Of a DNA stretch of 64,000 nucleotides, positions 1 to 8,675 are shown piece by piece. The notes below the pieces were generated by a model. That model was not told the origin of the DNA. It did not search any database and saw nothing but the letters and a program-made list of their open reading frames with translations. The position numbers and the translations under genes were made by a program. This stretch comes from an uncultured Pelagibacteraceae bacterium (GTDB lineage Bacteria > Pseudomonadota > Alphaproteobacteria > Pelagibacterales > Pelagibacteraceae). Position 1 is the stretch's first letter, and every line of letters begins with the position of its first letter. The stretch spans positions 1-64,000 of the forward strand of contig CACEOY010000006.1 of assembly GCA_902561155.1 (NCBI GenBank). The letters run 5' to 3'.

Positions 1-525
1 AATATTTAACTTTTTGATAATATGATCAATTTTGTTTTGTTGTGCTTCTTCCAAAGTTTTTGTATTTTCTTTCCAATAAGCGCAAGAATACTGTCTATGC
101 TTTGTGTCTAGAAAAATATCATATAATTTTTCTCCTTTATCACCACCTATATCATAATGATGTTCGACATTTTTTCTTGCTTTTCCTGGTAAATTAAAAT
201 TTGAGATAAATCTTACTGCTTGATAAATCTTTTTTGATAAATAACTAGCCGTAGTAATTTCTTCTCGACCAAGATTTTCTACTAAGGACATTAAAAATTC
301 TTCTAAGTTTCCGTTTTGAATTAAAATTTCATTTCTCATATATGCCTCCGGAAACTCTAACTCAGGGTCAAGTATCAGTTTCCATCTTAAATTATCTTTT
401 AATAATTTTAAAGTTAAAGGATTATCCTTTCGAGGACTTCCGCAAATATATTTTTGACCAGTGAAGTCTTCCAAAATAATTCCATTTTTTTTATAAATTC
501 TACTTAAAACTTTTGCTAAAATCAT
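1..525 (-). CDS. Cyclopropane-fatty-acyl-phospholipid synthase family methyltransferase, N-terminal part
   Basis: The gene runs off the left edge, so only the first 175 residues are visible. Reading from an ATG at 525, residues ~120-150 carry NVEHHYDIGGD and a following YSCAYW block. This pair is characteristic of the CFA/mycolic-acid cyclopropane synthase family, which uses SAM to methylenate unsaturated acyl chains of membrane phospholipids. The SAM-binding core itself lies outside the window. The start is 2 nt after the stop of the upstream aldolase-family gene, so the two are probably co-transcribed. A family member methylating another lipid-like substrate cannot be excluded from this half. 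Confidence 0.8.
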   Translation of the reverse strand, partial: MILAKVLSRIYKKNGIILEDFTGQKYICGSPRKDNPLTLKLLKDNLRWKLILDPELEFPEAYMRNEILIQNGNLEEFLMSLVENLGREEITTASYLSKKIYQAVRFISNFNLPGKARKNVEHHYDIGGDKGEKLYDIFLDTKHRQYSCAYWKENTKTLEEAQQNKIDHIIKKLNI

Positions 526-527
526 AT

Positions 528-1412
528 TTATGCTGCGATGTTATTTTTAAAACTAAACTTTAAAGTTTCGAGCTTTTTTAATAATTCTTTACTTTCTTTG
601 GAATTTAATAATCTCAAAGGAGGTAATAAATTTTCAAATTTTGAATTTTGGGTGGACATGTAGCTATGTAAGCTCGAAATTAAATTATAATTATCAAAAA
701 CTTGTCTTACCATTATTAATTTTTCATTATTGGTTTGGGGCTTGTTGTTTTCATAGTTATCGAAAACTTCCCTTGCTAACTTGTGTGTAACATTTGCGAT
801 AGCAGAAATACATCCAGAGCAGCCAATTTGCAAACCTTTGAGTAACTTTGACTCATCTCCTGGAAAAATTAAAAAATCCTTTATCTTAAGACTTTCGTAC
901 AAGTTATAAGTAGAGTCTTTACAGCCAATAATATTTTTAGGAAATGCCTCTACTAATTTTTTAACAAAGTTTACCTCAAATTTAAAACCGCTTAATTTTT
1001 CAAAATTATATAGAATAATTTTTGCCTTAGGAGTTTCTTTGATTATTTTGGAATAAAATGCAAAAACTCCAGCTTCAGTATTGCCCTTATAGTAAGCTGG
1101 AGGCATTATGAGAAAATTGTGAAAATCATATTCTATTGAATACTTGATAAACTCAATATTTTCTTTTAATGAGTTGCAACCAGTACCTAAATGAAAATTT
1201 TTTTTAAATTTGCTTATTGGAAGTTTTGATACTAGTTCCTTTTTTTCAGCCATTGAAATTAATTGACTTTGTCCAGTAGAGCCAAAAAAGAAAACGCCAT
1301 GCAATCCCTCTTTTATAATGTTTTCAGCATGAGCTATCGTTTCATCTATATCTAAAGAACCATTTTCATCCAAAACACTTAGTGTTGCTGCATAAACACC
1401 TTTTTTGATCAT
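528..1412 (-). CDS. Dihydrodipicolinate synthase / N-acetylneuraminate lyase family aldolase
   Basis: A class I aldolase of the DapA/NanA family (294 residues, normal length). The catalytic tyrosine is visible at about residue 135 (ILYNF) and the Schiff-base lysine at about 165 (GCKDS). The substrate loop reads GSTGQ (about 44-48) instead of the GTTGE of true DapA, and the arginine usual for DapA is not obvious, so I do not call it dapA. Members of this family cleave or form pyruvate adducts such as sialic acids and keto-deoxy sugars; the substrate here is unknown. It is transcribed away from the GT9 gene, with 47 nt between starts, and sits directly before a cyclopropane synthase gene. Confidence 0.8.
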   Translation of the reverse strand: MIKKGVYAATLSVLDENGSLDIDETIAHAENIIKEGLHGVFFFGSTGQSQLISMAEKKELVSKLPISKFKKNFHLGTGCNSLKENIEFIKYSIEYDFHNFLIMPPAYYKGNTEAGVFAFYSKIIKETPKAKIILYNFEKLSGFKFEVNFVKKLVEAFPKNIIGCKDSTYNLYESLKIKDFLIFPGDESKLLKGLQIGCSGCISAIANVTHKLAREVFDNYENNKPQTNNEKLIMVRQVFDNYNLISSLHSYMSTQNSKFENLLPPLRLLNSKESKELLKKLETLKFSFKNNIAA

Positions 1413-1459
1413 AATCTTACCTAAATTTTTATGTCTAGGTTATAATAATATATTTCAAA

Positions 1460-2404
1460 ATGAAAGTTCTTGTTGTACAGCAAAGATATGGAATAGGGGA
1501 TATGCTTATATTTTTACCTTATCTAAAAGCTTTATCAGAAAAAAATAATGTAAAAATTTCTTTACTGGCAAAAAAAACATCAAGATCATCTGAATTATTT
1601 AAATCAGAGAATTTCTTGGATGAGATTATAGATTTAGATTCTACTAGTGATGGAATTTCAGGTTTTTTCAATTTATCAAAAGAAATTAAAAAAAGAAAAT
1701 TCGACAAGATATATATTTTTAATGGATCTCTAAGATATAAGCTCATAGCTATATTTGCTGGTATAAAAAATATATATCAATACCCACTTTTTACTTCTAA
1801 AGATGTTATATTTCAAACAGCAAAAGTTTTTACAGAACCACTGGTTGGCAAGATTCTATCTACAGAACCTAATCTGTTATTAAAAGAGGAAGATGTTAAA
1901 GGTGCAAAAAATTCTTATAGAATAAATGAAAAAACTACAAATATTGTTTTAGGTGTTTCTGCTTCTGGGCCAACAAAAAGATGGGATATTGCAAATTATA
2001 TAAAATTAGCAACTCAATTAAGCCAGTATAAAGAATGTAAGTTTTTTATTGCGGTTGGAAAAGATGATTTAGAAATAATAGATAAAATAAAAAAATCAAA
2101 TATTAATACCATTTGTATGACTATGGAAAAATTATCAATTTCACATATTCTCACTATAATTAAAAATTGTAATTTATATATCGGTAATGATACTGGGTTC
2201 ATGCACATGAGTGCTGCGCTTGGAATAAAGTCGATTGGAATTTTTACAGACTCACCGGCTTATTCATATAGTGGTTACTCCACAAATATAATTCCTATTG
2301 TCCCTAGAGGAGAAACAATTGAAAGTACGACTCACGATACTTTAGGTAAAGATAGGATTTCTTTAGAGGACGTATTAGAAACTGCAAAAAAAATTTTAAA
2401 TTAA
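1460..2404 (+). CDS. Glycosyltransferase family 9 (heptosyltransferase-like)
   Basis: A 314-residue protein with the GT9 architecture. There is an N-terminal Rossmann half beginning with IGDMLIFLPYL (residues ~12-22). The C-terminal half has the donor-site signatures SASGPTKRW (~168-176) and IGNDTGFMHMSAALG (~242-256). The family transfers ADP-heptose (or similar sugars) to the lipopolysaccharide core on the cytoplasmic face. Acceptor and donor cannot be assigned. A TATAAT-like box lies about 19 nt before the ATG in the divergent spacer, but no convincing -35 is seen. The last 4 nt overlap the end of the convergent J-domain gene. Confidence 0.85.
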   Translation: MKVLVVQQRYGIGDMLIFLPYLKALSEKNNVKISLLAKKTSRSSELFKSENFLDEIIDLDSTSDGISGFFNLSKEIKKRKFDKIYIFNGSLRYKLIAIFAGIKNIYQYPLFTSKDVIFQTAKVFTEPLVGKILSTEPNLLLKEEDVKGAKNSYRINEKTTNIVLGVSASGPTKRWDIANYIKLATQLSQYKECKFFIAVGKDDLEIIDKIKKSNINTICMTMEKLSISHILTIIKNCNLYIGNDTGFMHMSAALGIKSIGIFTDSPAYSYSGYSTNIIPIVPRGETIESTTHDTLGKDRISLEDVLETAKKILN

Positions 2405-2901
2405 CTAAAGTCAGTTTTTATAATTTTTTCTTTTGCTTCGTTTACTAACTGACTAAGTCGCTCTGAATTCACATCGCGGTTCATATCTGGATGTATTTTT
2501 TTTTGTAATTTCGCTGCAGTTTTTAAAACATCTTCCTTTGAACATCCCTTTTTTAAACCTAAAATTTTATAACTTTCCTCAGTTGATATACTTGTGGTCG
2601 CTTGCGAACCTTTATTACCGAACCTACCTGAGCTTCTTAAAACTTGTATAAGCCTCCATAATTGAAATAATTGTAATGCTGTAAAACCTTTTATTTTCAA
2701 TCCGCTAAGGAGAATTAATAAAAATGGTAGTGAAAATATATATTTACCACCTATTGTTAAAATTGCTGCCAAAAATATAGCTATAACTATAGCTAATCTT
2801 TTCAAAAATTGGGCAATTTTTTTTGTACTAGTTTTGGCAAACCAATTTAAAAATAAATAAACAATGACAAATATGATAATTCCAATTAAAAACCAATTCA
2901 T
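2401..2901 (-). CDS. Membrane-anchored J-domain (DnaJ-like) protein
   Basis: A 166-residue protein with one or two hydrophobic N-terminal segments (about residues 3-20 and 35-70) and a C-terminal J domain (about 108-165). The J domain has the diagnostic HPDM motif, which stimulates Hsp70/DnaK ATPase. The layout (membrane anchor, glycine-rich RFGNKGSQ linker, J domain at the end) resembles TIM14/DjlA-type membrane J proteins seen in alphaproteobacteria. Its client is unknown. The start codon is only 14 nt from the divergently transcribed peptidase gene, so its promoter must lie largely inside that neighbour. Confidence 0.8.
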   Translation of the reverse strand: MNWFLIGIIIFVIVYLFLNWFAKTSTKKIAQFLKRLAIVIAIFLAAILTIGGKYIFSLPFLLILLSGLKIKGFTALQLFQLWRLIQVLRSSGRFGNKGSQATTSISTEESYKILGLKKGCSKEDVLKTAAKLQKKIHPDMNRDVNSERLSQLVNEAKEKIIKTDFS

Positions 2902-2915
2902 ATAATTCTTTTAGA

Positions 2916-4995
2916 ATGAGTATACCAGAATTAAAAAAAATAAAGAGCGAGAAAAAGTATCACAATACTACTTTAAAGGATGATTATTCTTGGGTGGATC
3001 AGCCGGATATTTTAGATGTTTTAAAAAATCCAAACAAGCTCCATCCTGAAGTTAAAAAGTACATTGATGAAAATAACTTATTGACTGAAAAATATTTTGA
3101 TGATGTTAAAGATCTGCAAAAAAAACTTTTTAATGAAATTAAATCGAAAATTAAACTTGATGATACATCTTTAAAATTCAAAGATAAAAAATACTTTTAT
3201 TGGAGTAAAACCGAAACCAAAGGGAATTATGGTAAGCGATTAAGACAATTAATCGATAAATCTAAGCCAGAAGAAATTTATTTTGATGGAGACTTAGAAA
3301 AGAAAAAATCTGGATCTGAATATTTTGGCCTAGGTAGTGTAAGTGTTTCCCATAATGATGACTGTATGGCATATTCTCTAGATTTAAAAGGATCTGAGTA
3401 TTACACTATTTATTTAAGAGATTTAACCAATAATAAAAATTTTCCCGATCAAATTGAAAATACTAGTGGAAGTATTACTTGGTCGCTAGATAGTAAAAGT
3501 TTTTTTTATTCTAAACTAGATAAATTTCATAGACCTAGAAAAATTTACAAACATTTCTTAGGCAAACCTGTTGAAAGTGATAAACTTATTTTTGAAGAAA
3601 AAGATGACACTTTTACATGTAGTATTGGTTTAACATCGGATGAAAAATATTTTATAATTTCCACTTCAGATCATATTACCACTGAGGAACATTTTTTTGA
3701 GTCAAATAGTGAAGAAATTAAACCAAGACTATTTAAAAAAAGAAAAAAAGACGTACGTTATTCTTTGGACTCCTGGAGGGATTATTTTTATGTTCACACC
3801 AATGAAAATGCAAGAGACTATAAAATTTTAAGGTGTAAAAAAGACAATATTGAAAATTTAGAGGAATTTGTTCCGCCAAAAAAAGAGACGGTTATTGGTG
3901 GTTTGGATTTTTTAGATGATTATATCATTAGAGCTGAAAAATCTGATGCAATTCCAAAGTTATATGTGAGAAATATTAATACTAATAAGGAAGAAGAAAT
4001 AAAAATTTCTAACGAACCTATTGGCGTCCCTGGAGCAAGCTTGATGCAAAAGGATACTAATACTTCTAAAATAAGAATTAGTTGGGAAAGTATGGCGACA
4101 CCAGGTAAAATATTTGAATACGATATTAAAACGAAAGAAAAAAAACTAGTTAAGGAAGTTGAAATTCCCTCAGGTCATGATCCAAATAAATATGTTGTTG
4201 AAAGAATAAAAGCTAAGTCACATGATGGACGTATGATACCCATAAGTTTAGTAAGACTTAAAAGTTCAAAACAAGATGGAATGTCAAAAATATTATTATA
4301 TGCTTATGGAGCATATAAGCATAGTGTTTCCCCATCATTTAGTGCATCAAGATTTTGTTTAGTTGATAGAGGGATTACATTTGCTATAGCGCATATAAGA
4401 GGAGGAGGAGATTTAGGAGACAATTGGCATACCGAGGGGAAAAAGAAACTTAAGAAAAATACTTTTCATGATTATATTGCATGTGCAAATCATTTAATTG
4501 AACAAAGGTATACACATAAGGGCGGAGTGTGTTTTTACGGAGGAAGTGCAGGAGGACTTACTGGTGGCAGTGTAGCAAATATGGCTCCAGAATTATTTTT
4601 TGCCATGCTTTTGCTTGTCCCTTTTGTAGATACAATGACTACAATGTTAAATGAAAAACTCCCACTCACACCTGCTGAATGGGAACTTTGGGGTAATCCA
4701 ATCAAAAGTAAAGAGTACTTTGATTATATATTATCTTATTCTCCCTATAATAATTTAAGCAAAAAAAAAATACCCGCCGATGTTAATCACGTCATCAATA
4801 TTTGATAATAGAGTTTTATATTCTGAACCAGTAAAATATATTGCTAAATTAAGAGATGTTAAGGAAGATGATAACGAACAATTATTAAAGTGTAAAATGG
4901 AAGCAGCCGGTCACGGCGGTATGAGTGGTAGAGATAATGCTATTAAAGAACTTGCTGAAGAATACAGTTTTATTCTAAAGAATGCCAAAATTTAA
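2916..4995 (+). pseudogene. Oligopeptidase B (S9A prolyl-oligopeptidase family), split by a +1 A frameshift
   Basis: The first frame (2916-4805, 629 residues) holds the beta-propeller and most of the alpha/beta-hydrolase domain, including the nucleophile serine in GGSAGG (about residue 544). After the A10 run at 4761-4770 this frame reads unrelated sequence and stops. Reading with nine A instead of ten gives KYPPMLITSSIFDNRVLY and continues to 4995. That restores the family's substrate-acid aspartate (codon near 4804) and the catalytic histidine in AGHGG (codon near 4912). As written, the gene lacks two of three catalytic residues. A real frameshift, a homopolymer sequencing error, or slippage-mediated expression are all possible. 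Family function: cleavage of short peptides after basic residues. Confidence 0.85.
4761..4770 (+). other. A10 homopolymer, site of the oligopeptidase B frameshift
   Basis: Ten consecutive A lie between AGC and TACCCG. With nine A the downstream frame is continuous with the conserved C-terminal end of the family; with ten A translation ends at 4805. A runs of nine or more are known sites of RNA-polymerase slippage in AT-rich bacteria and also of sequencing and assembly errors. Confidence 0.9.
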
Positions 4996-4998
4996 ATT

Positions 4999-5439
4999 AT
5001 GGAAGTAAAGGAAAAATTTGATTGGTATTGTAGGACTACTTGGTCAAAAAGTGCTTATAATACTTTATGGTGTCTAATCGGATGCTCTATAGGAGATTTT
5101 GGAACTATTTATTATTTTCAAATAACTCCTCACTCTTTATCGGTATTTTTAGTTATGTTTATTGCAATAATTAATGGAATAATAACTTCTATCATTCTTG
5201 AGACTATAATTTTATTTAAACAAAAATTTAAATTAATTGAAGCGTTTAAAATCGCTTGTGGGATGTCACTAATCAGTATGATTTCTATGGAAGTGGCAAT
5301 GAACTTGACAGACTACTTAATTGTAGGTTCAGTAAAATTAGTATGGTGGGTTGTGCCAATAATGTTGTTAGTTGGATTTTTAACACCCTGGCCTTATAAT
5401 TATTGGAGACTTAAAAAATTTAATAAGGCTTGTCACTAA
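4999..5439 (+). CDS. DUF4396 integral membrane protein
   Basis: A 146-residue protein with about four hydrophobic segments. Conserved-looking positions are the SMEVAMNLTDY stretch (about residues 94-104) and the final transmembrane segment ending in PWPYNYW, both matching my memory of the DUF4396 family. No function is known for the family. The start lies 3 nt after the stop of the broken peptidase, so it is likely on the same transcript. Its last 4 nt overlap the end of the convergent lipoprotein gene. Confidence 0.65.
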   Translation: MEVKEKFDWYCRTTWSKSAYNTLWCLIGCSIGDFGTIYYFQITPHSLSVFLVMFIAIINGIITSIILETIILFKQKFKLIEAFKIACGMSLISMISMEVAMNLTDYLIVGSVKLVWWVVPIMLLVGFLTPWPYNYWRLKKFNKACH

Positions 5440-5735
5440 AAACAGTTTTTACTTGTAAAACCTACTACCTTATTTTCTGAGCTAATTTCAAAAATTCTTT
5501 GGCATTTTATCTTTAACTTTTCTTTTGTATAAACATAAAACCTATTTCTTGAATTATTTTTAAAATCAATCTTATCTGGTTTGCCAAATTCTATTTTTAA
5601 TGCCTCTTCAGACCTATTTAGCCACTTGCTTAATTGCTTTTCTTCCTCTGAAACTTTTTCATCAATTTTGTTGGAAACAGTTTGGCACGAAGCTAAACTT
5701 AAGAATAAAAAAATTAATATAAAAACAATTTTCAT
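5436..5735 (-). CDS. Small lipoprotein of unknown function
   Basis: About 99 residues starting at ATG 5735 (a TTG two codons upstream is also in frame). It begins with a signal peptide ending in the lipobox LASC, so it is predicted to be lipidated at the cysteine near residue 17 and exported. The mature part (LKIEFGKPDKI, FYVYTKEK, C-terminal cysteine pair) loosely resembles the SmpA/BamE-like fold of small outer-membrane lipoproteins, but this is weak. No operon partner: it is convergent with the DUF4396 gene and divergent from the purine permease. Confidence 0.7.
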   Translation of the reverse strand: MKIVFILIFLFLSLASCQTVSNKIDEKVSEEEKQLSKWLNRSEEALKIEFGKPDKIDFKNNSRNRFYVYTKEKLKIKCQRIFEISSENKVVGFTSKNCF

Positions 5736-5869
5736 TTTCAACCAAGTGTAGAATATACATCAATTTTATAAACAGAAATATTTATCACAGGTTGTAATTT
5801 TATATTAGAGACAGTTTTTTCAAAGATTTATCTAAAGAATCATTGTAAGCAGAATTATTAGGAGGTTTT

Positions 5870-7180
5870 ATGCTTGAAAAATATTTTGAATACAAAAAAC
5901 ACAAAACAAATTTTAGAACTGAAGTAATAGCTGGCGTAACTACGTTTTTAACAATGGCTTATATAATGTTCTTAAATCCTTTTATTTTATCTGGAGAGTT
6001 TGCAGGACCAGAAAAAGGATTTTTTGAATTTGGTGCTGTCTTTACTGCAACAATAATAGCTACTGCCATAGCCTGTTTCATAATGGCTTTTTACGGAAAA
6101 ACTTGGCCAATAGGTTTAGCTCCAGGGATGGGAATAAACGCATTTGTTGCTTTTGGAGTTGTAGCTGGAATGGGTTACACTCCTCAGGAAGCTTTGGGTG
6201 CAGTATTAGTTGCTGGAGTACTATTCTTAATAATTTCTTTAACTCCAATAAGAGCTTGGTTAATCAATTCTATCCCAAAAAGTTTGAAGTTAGGAATTGG
6301 GGCGGGAATAGGTGGATTTCTTGCAATTATTGGACTAGAAATTATGGGAGTAGTAGGAGATCACCCGGTTACCTTGGTAACTTTAGGAGATATAAAAAAT
6401 CCGTTGGTTCTACTTGGATGTTTGGCATTTGTTTCAATGGTAGTGATGGAAAAAATGAAAATACGTGGAAACATTATAATTGGAATACTAGTTTTCAGTA
6501 TTATAGCGTGGGTAACTGGTCTTGCTAAATTTAATGGAGTAGTTAGCACTCCACCACCAATGACTTACCTTTTTGCATTTGACTTAGGTGCTGCTTTTAC
6601 AGCAGGAATGTCAACAATAATATTTACTTTATTATTTATTGACTTTTTTGATACTGCTGGAACCTTAACTTCTGTTGCAAATGTTGCTGGTAAAGTTGGC
6701 AAAGATGGAAAAGTGCAAGATATAAATAAAGCCATGCTTTCTGACAGCGTTGGCACAGTTGCAGGAGCGTTTATGGGTACAACTACTGTTACAAGCTATG
6801 TGGAGTCAGGTGCTGGTGTAAAAGCTGGTGGAAGAACAGGAATGACCTCACTTGTTATAGGTGTGTTATTCTTAGCATGTTTGTTCTTCTCTCCTTTAGC
6901 CACTTCTTTACCTAAAGAGATAGATGGTGCCGCGTTGTTATACGTTGCAGTCTTATTTGTAAGAAACTTAACAGATATAGAGTGGAATGATATTGCAGAG
7001 TCAGCGCCTGCGGTTGTGGCTTTTATTGCTATGCCTTTGACTTATTCTATAAGTCACGGAATCGCTTTAAGCTTTATTGCATATGCATTAATTAAAATTT
7101 TTACAGGGAAATTTAATACTACTTCTCCTGCTATTTGGTTGATAGCTGTGTTAAGTGTTGCAAGTTTTGCTGTTGCTTAA
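5870..7180 (+). CDS. NCS2-family purine (adenine/guanine/hypoxanthine) permease
   Basis: A 436-residue polytopic membrane protein of the AzgA/PbuG branch of nucleobase transporters. It shows the branch's hallmarks: N-terminal FRTEVIAGVTTFLTMAYI, GLAPGMGINA (about residues 82-91) and the FDTAGTL motif (about 260-266). The predicted role is proton-driven uptake of purine bases across the inner membrane. It has one of the clearest ribosome sites of the window, AGGAGG 4-5 nt before ATG. The facing gene encodes a purine phosphoribosyltransferase, so the pair forms an uptake-and-salvage unit. The 130-nt upstream spacer shows no recognisable purine riboswitch. Confidence 0.9.
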   Translation: MLEKYFEYKKHKTNFRTEVIAGVTTFLTMAYIMFLNPFILSGEFAGPEKGFFEFGAVFTATIIATAIACFIMAFYGKTWPIGLAPGMGINAFVAFGVVAGMGYTPQEALGAVLVAGVLFLIISLTPIRAWLINSIPKSLKLGIGAGIGGFLAIIGLEIMGVVGDHPVTLVTLGDIKNPLVLLGCLAFVSMVVMEKMKIRGNIIIGILVFSIIAWVTGLAKFNGVVSTPPPMTYLFAFDLGAAFTAGMSTIIFTLLFIDFFDTAGTLTSVANVAGKVGKDGKVQDINKAMLSDSVGTVAGAFMGTTTVTSYVESGAGVKAGGRTGMTSLVIGVLFLACLFFSPLATSLPKEIDGAALLYVAVLFVRNLTDIEWNDIAESAPAVVAFIAMPLTYSISHGIALSFIAYALIKIFTGKFNTTSPAIWLIAVLSVASFAVA

Positions 7181-7186
7181 ATAATT

Positions 7187-7210
7187 AAAGGGCTGGGAAA
7201 CCGGCCCTTT
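7187..7210 (+). terminator. Rho-independent terminator after the purine permease gene
   Basis: A 10-bp stem (AAAGGGCTGG paired with CCGGCCCTTT, one wobble) encloses a GAAA tetraloop, followed by TACTTTT. It starts 6 nt after the permease stop codon. Because the 5' arm is preceded by A-rich sequence it may also serve the convergent phosphoribosyltransferase gene, whose stop codon touches the hairpin's last base. Confidence 0.85.
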
Positions 7211-7731
7211 TACTTTTGACTCTTCTTTAAATCTTCAATTCTTATTTCTTCGTATTTTTCAAATGGCTGTACTATCCAAGGATTGTCTTTAAGTTTTTGA
7301 GCACAAAAATCTGGATCAAAAGTTGAGTCTGCTTTTTTCCAAAGTACTGCGGTTTTAATTGATTTAATTTTTCCTTTTAATGGAGGATACTTTTTTAACC
7401 AATCAATGCTTTTATTTAGTGTAACTCCAGTATCTGATAAATCATCACAAAGTAAAATGTTGCCACTCATATCTTGAACCGTAGAACTTAGCTCCCTAGA
7501 AAAAATTAATTCTCCTTGTTGATCTTCAATATTTTCTCCTGAGTATGACTCTACAGCTAAATATGCACATTTTAGTTTAAAAACTCTACTTAGAACATCA
7601 ATTATTGGTGCTCCACCTCTCATTATTCCTATTAATAAATTGGGTTTAAAACCGCTATCATGAATCTGTATTGCAAGCTTCTCTACTATTTGATTATACT
7701 CTTTCCAATCTATGATTAATTTCTTAGCCAT
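7210..7731 (-). CDS. Purine phosphoribosyltransferase (xanthine/hypoxanthine-guanine type)
   Basis: A 173-residue type I phosphoribosyltransferase. The PRPP-binding loop reads LLCDDLSDTGVTL (about residues 92-104), and GIMRGGAPI (about 35-43) matches the PP-loop of the Gpt family. It converts a free purine base and PRPP into the nucleotide in the cytoplasm. Whether guanine, xanthine or hypoxanthine is preferred cannot be told from sequence. It faces the purine permease across a shared terminator, which supports a salvage role. Confidence 0.85.
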   Translation of the reverse strand: MAKKLIIDWKEYNQIVEKLAIQIHDSGFKPNLLIGIMRGGAPIIDVLSRVFKLKCAYLAVESYSGENIEDQQGELIFSRELSSTVQDMSGNILLCDDLSDTGVTLNKSIDWLKKYPPLKGKIKSIKTAVLWKKADSTFDPDFCAQKLKDNPWIVQPFEKYEEIRIEDLKKSQK

Positions 7732-7764
7732 AAAAAAAATTAATTTATTTTAAAGGAGTTGTAA

Positions 7765-8052
7765 ATGAAAGGTTATGTAGTTTGTGTTTATAAAAGTATT
7801 AGTAATGAAGAAAAGCTGAAAGAATATGCTGTTAAAGCTAAAGCGGCAGTTGAAAAATATAAAGGTAAGTTTTTAATAAGAGGGGGGAAGTCCATTAATA
7901 ATGAAGGTGAAAAATCACCTAGGACAGTTGTAATTGAATTTCCATCCTATGTTGAAGCAAATTTTTTTTACAATTCAAAAGAATACCAAGAAGCTCACTC
8001 AATTTTAAAAGGCTACGCCATAAGGCAACACCAAACGGTAGAGGGCGCCTAA
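7765..8052 (+). CDS. DUF1330 family protein
   Basis: A 95-residue protein with the ferredoxin-like dimeric alpha/beta-barrel pattern of DUF1330: N-terminal KGYVVCVYKSI, the RGGK turn (about residues 39-42) and VVIEFPSYVEANFFYNSKEYQ (about 55-75). No catalytic function is established for the family. Translation start is well supported by AAAGGAG 7 nt before ATG. The final 4 nt overlap the convergent glycosylase gene. Confidence 0.85.
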   Translation: MKGYVVCVYKSISNEEKLKEYAVKAKAAVEKYKGKFLIRGGKSINNEGEKSPRTVVIEFPSYVEANFFYNSKEYQEAHSILKGYAIRQHQTVEGA

Positions 8053-8675
8053 TACTGTATTGGTTCATCGTCTATTGACCTCCAAAGATACCAGGTAGCA
8101 ACGGAGCAATAAGGGCTGAATTTTTTGTAAAGTTTTTTTAAAAAAATTTTTGGTGGAAAATATTTTTTTTTATAATTATTCGATATTGCTCTAAGCAATC
8201 CTATGTCCTGCAGAGGCCAAATATTTGATCTATTAAACGTAAATAATAATATCATTTCTGCTGACCACCTACCTATTTGTCTTAATCTAGATAAATACTC
8301 TATGGCCTCCTCATCATTCATTTTTTTGATCAACTCTGGATTAAATTCTTTATTTAAAGTTTTTTTTGCTAGTTCTTTAATTCCCTTAACTTTTTGTCTG
8401 CTCAAGCCACAACTTTTGAGACTTGACGTGGATAACTTATTCACAATTTTAGGGTTTATCTTTCCGTAACATTTTTTTTTGAATTTTAAGAATACAGAAT
8501 TAGCTGCTGCAACGCTTATTTGTTGACCAATTATGCTTTTACATAATGAAAAAAATACATCATTTCTTGTTATCAATGATCCATCTTTATAATTTAAAAT
8601 TAGTCTTGCCATTACTCTATCTTTTTTTGAAAGTATTTTTTTGGCTTTAGTCCAATACCTAGGTGGTTTGTTCAT
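8049..8675 (-). CDS. DNA-3-methyladenine glycosylase II (AlkA-type HhH-GPD)
   Basis: A 208-residue helix-hairpin-helix glycosylase that excises alkylated purines to start base-excision repair. Visible signatures are SIIGQQIS (about residues 47-54), the hairpin LRQIGRWSAEMIL (about 131-143) and the catalytic aspartate in WPLQDIGLLRAI (D157). It lacks the N-terminal extra domain of E. coli AlkA, giving the compact form common in small genomes. Its ATG overlaps the stop of the upstream transporter gene by 4 nt, so translation is probably coupled. Confidence 0.85.
   Translation of the reverse strand: MNKPPRYWTKAKKILSKKDRVMARLILNYKDGSLITRNDVFFSLCKSIIGQQISVAAANSVFLKFKKKCYGKINPKIVNKLSTSSLKSCGLSRQKVKGIKELAKKTLNKEFNPELIKKMNDEEAIEYLSRLRQIGRWSAEMILLFTFNRSNIWPLQDIGLLRAISNNYKKKYFPPKIFLKKLYKKFSPYCSVATWYLWRSIDDEPIQY

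Noticed and set aside
5742-5869. Purine riboswitch before the purine permease
   Set aside because: The conserved junction bases and loop pairs of the purine aptamer are not found in the spacer.
6103-6528. Open frame inside the purine permease gene
   Set aside because: It is out of frame with a clear membrane permease and has glycine/serine/tryptophan-rich composition typical of a shadow frame.
8427-8445. Two facing DnaA-box-like sequences (CGTGGATAA and TTATTCACA)
   Set aside because: They lie inside the coding sequence of the AlkA-type glycosylase, far from dnaA, with no further boxes nearby. Two 8-9-base matches are expected by chance in AT-rich DNA.
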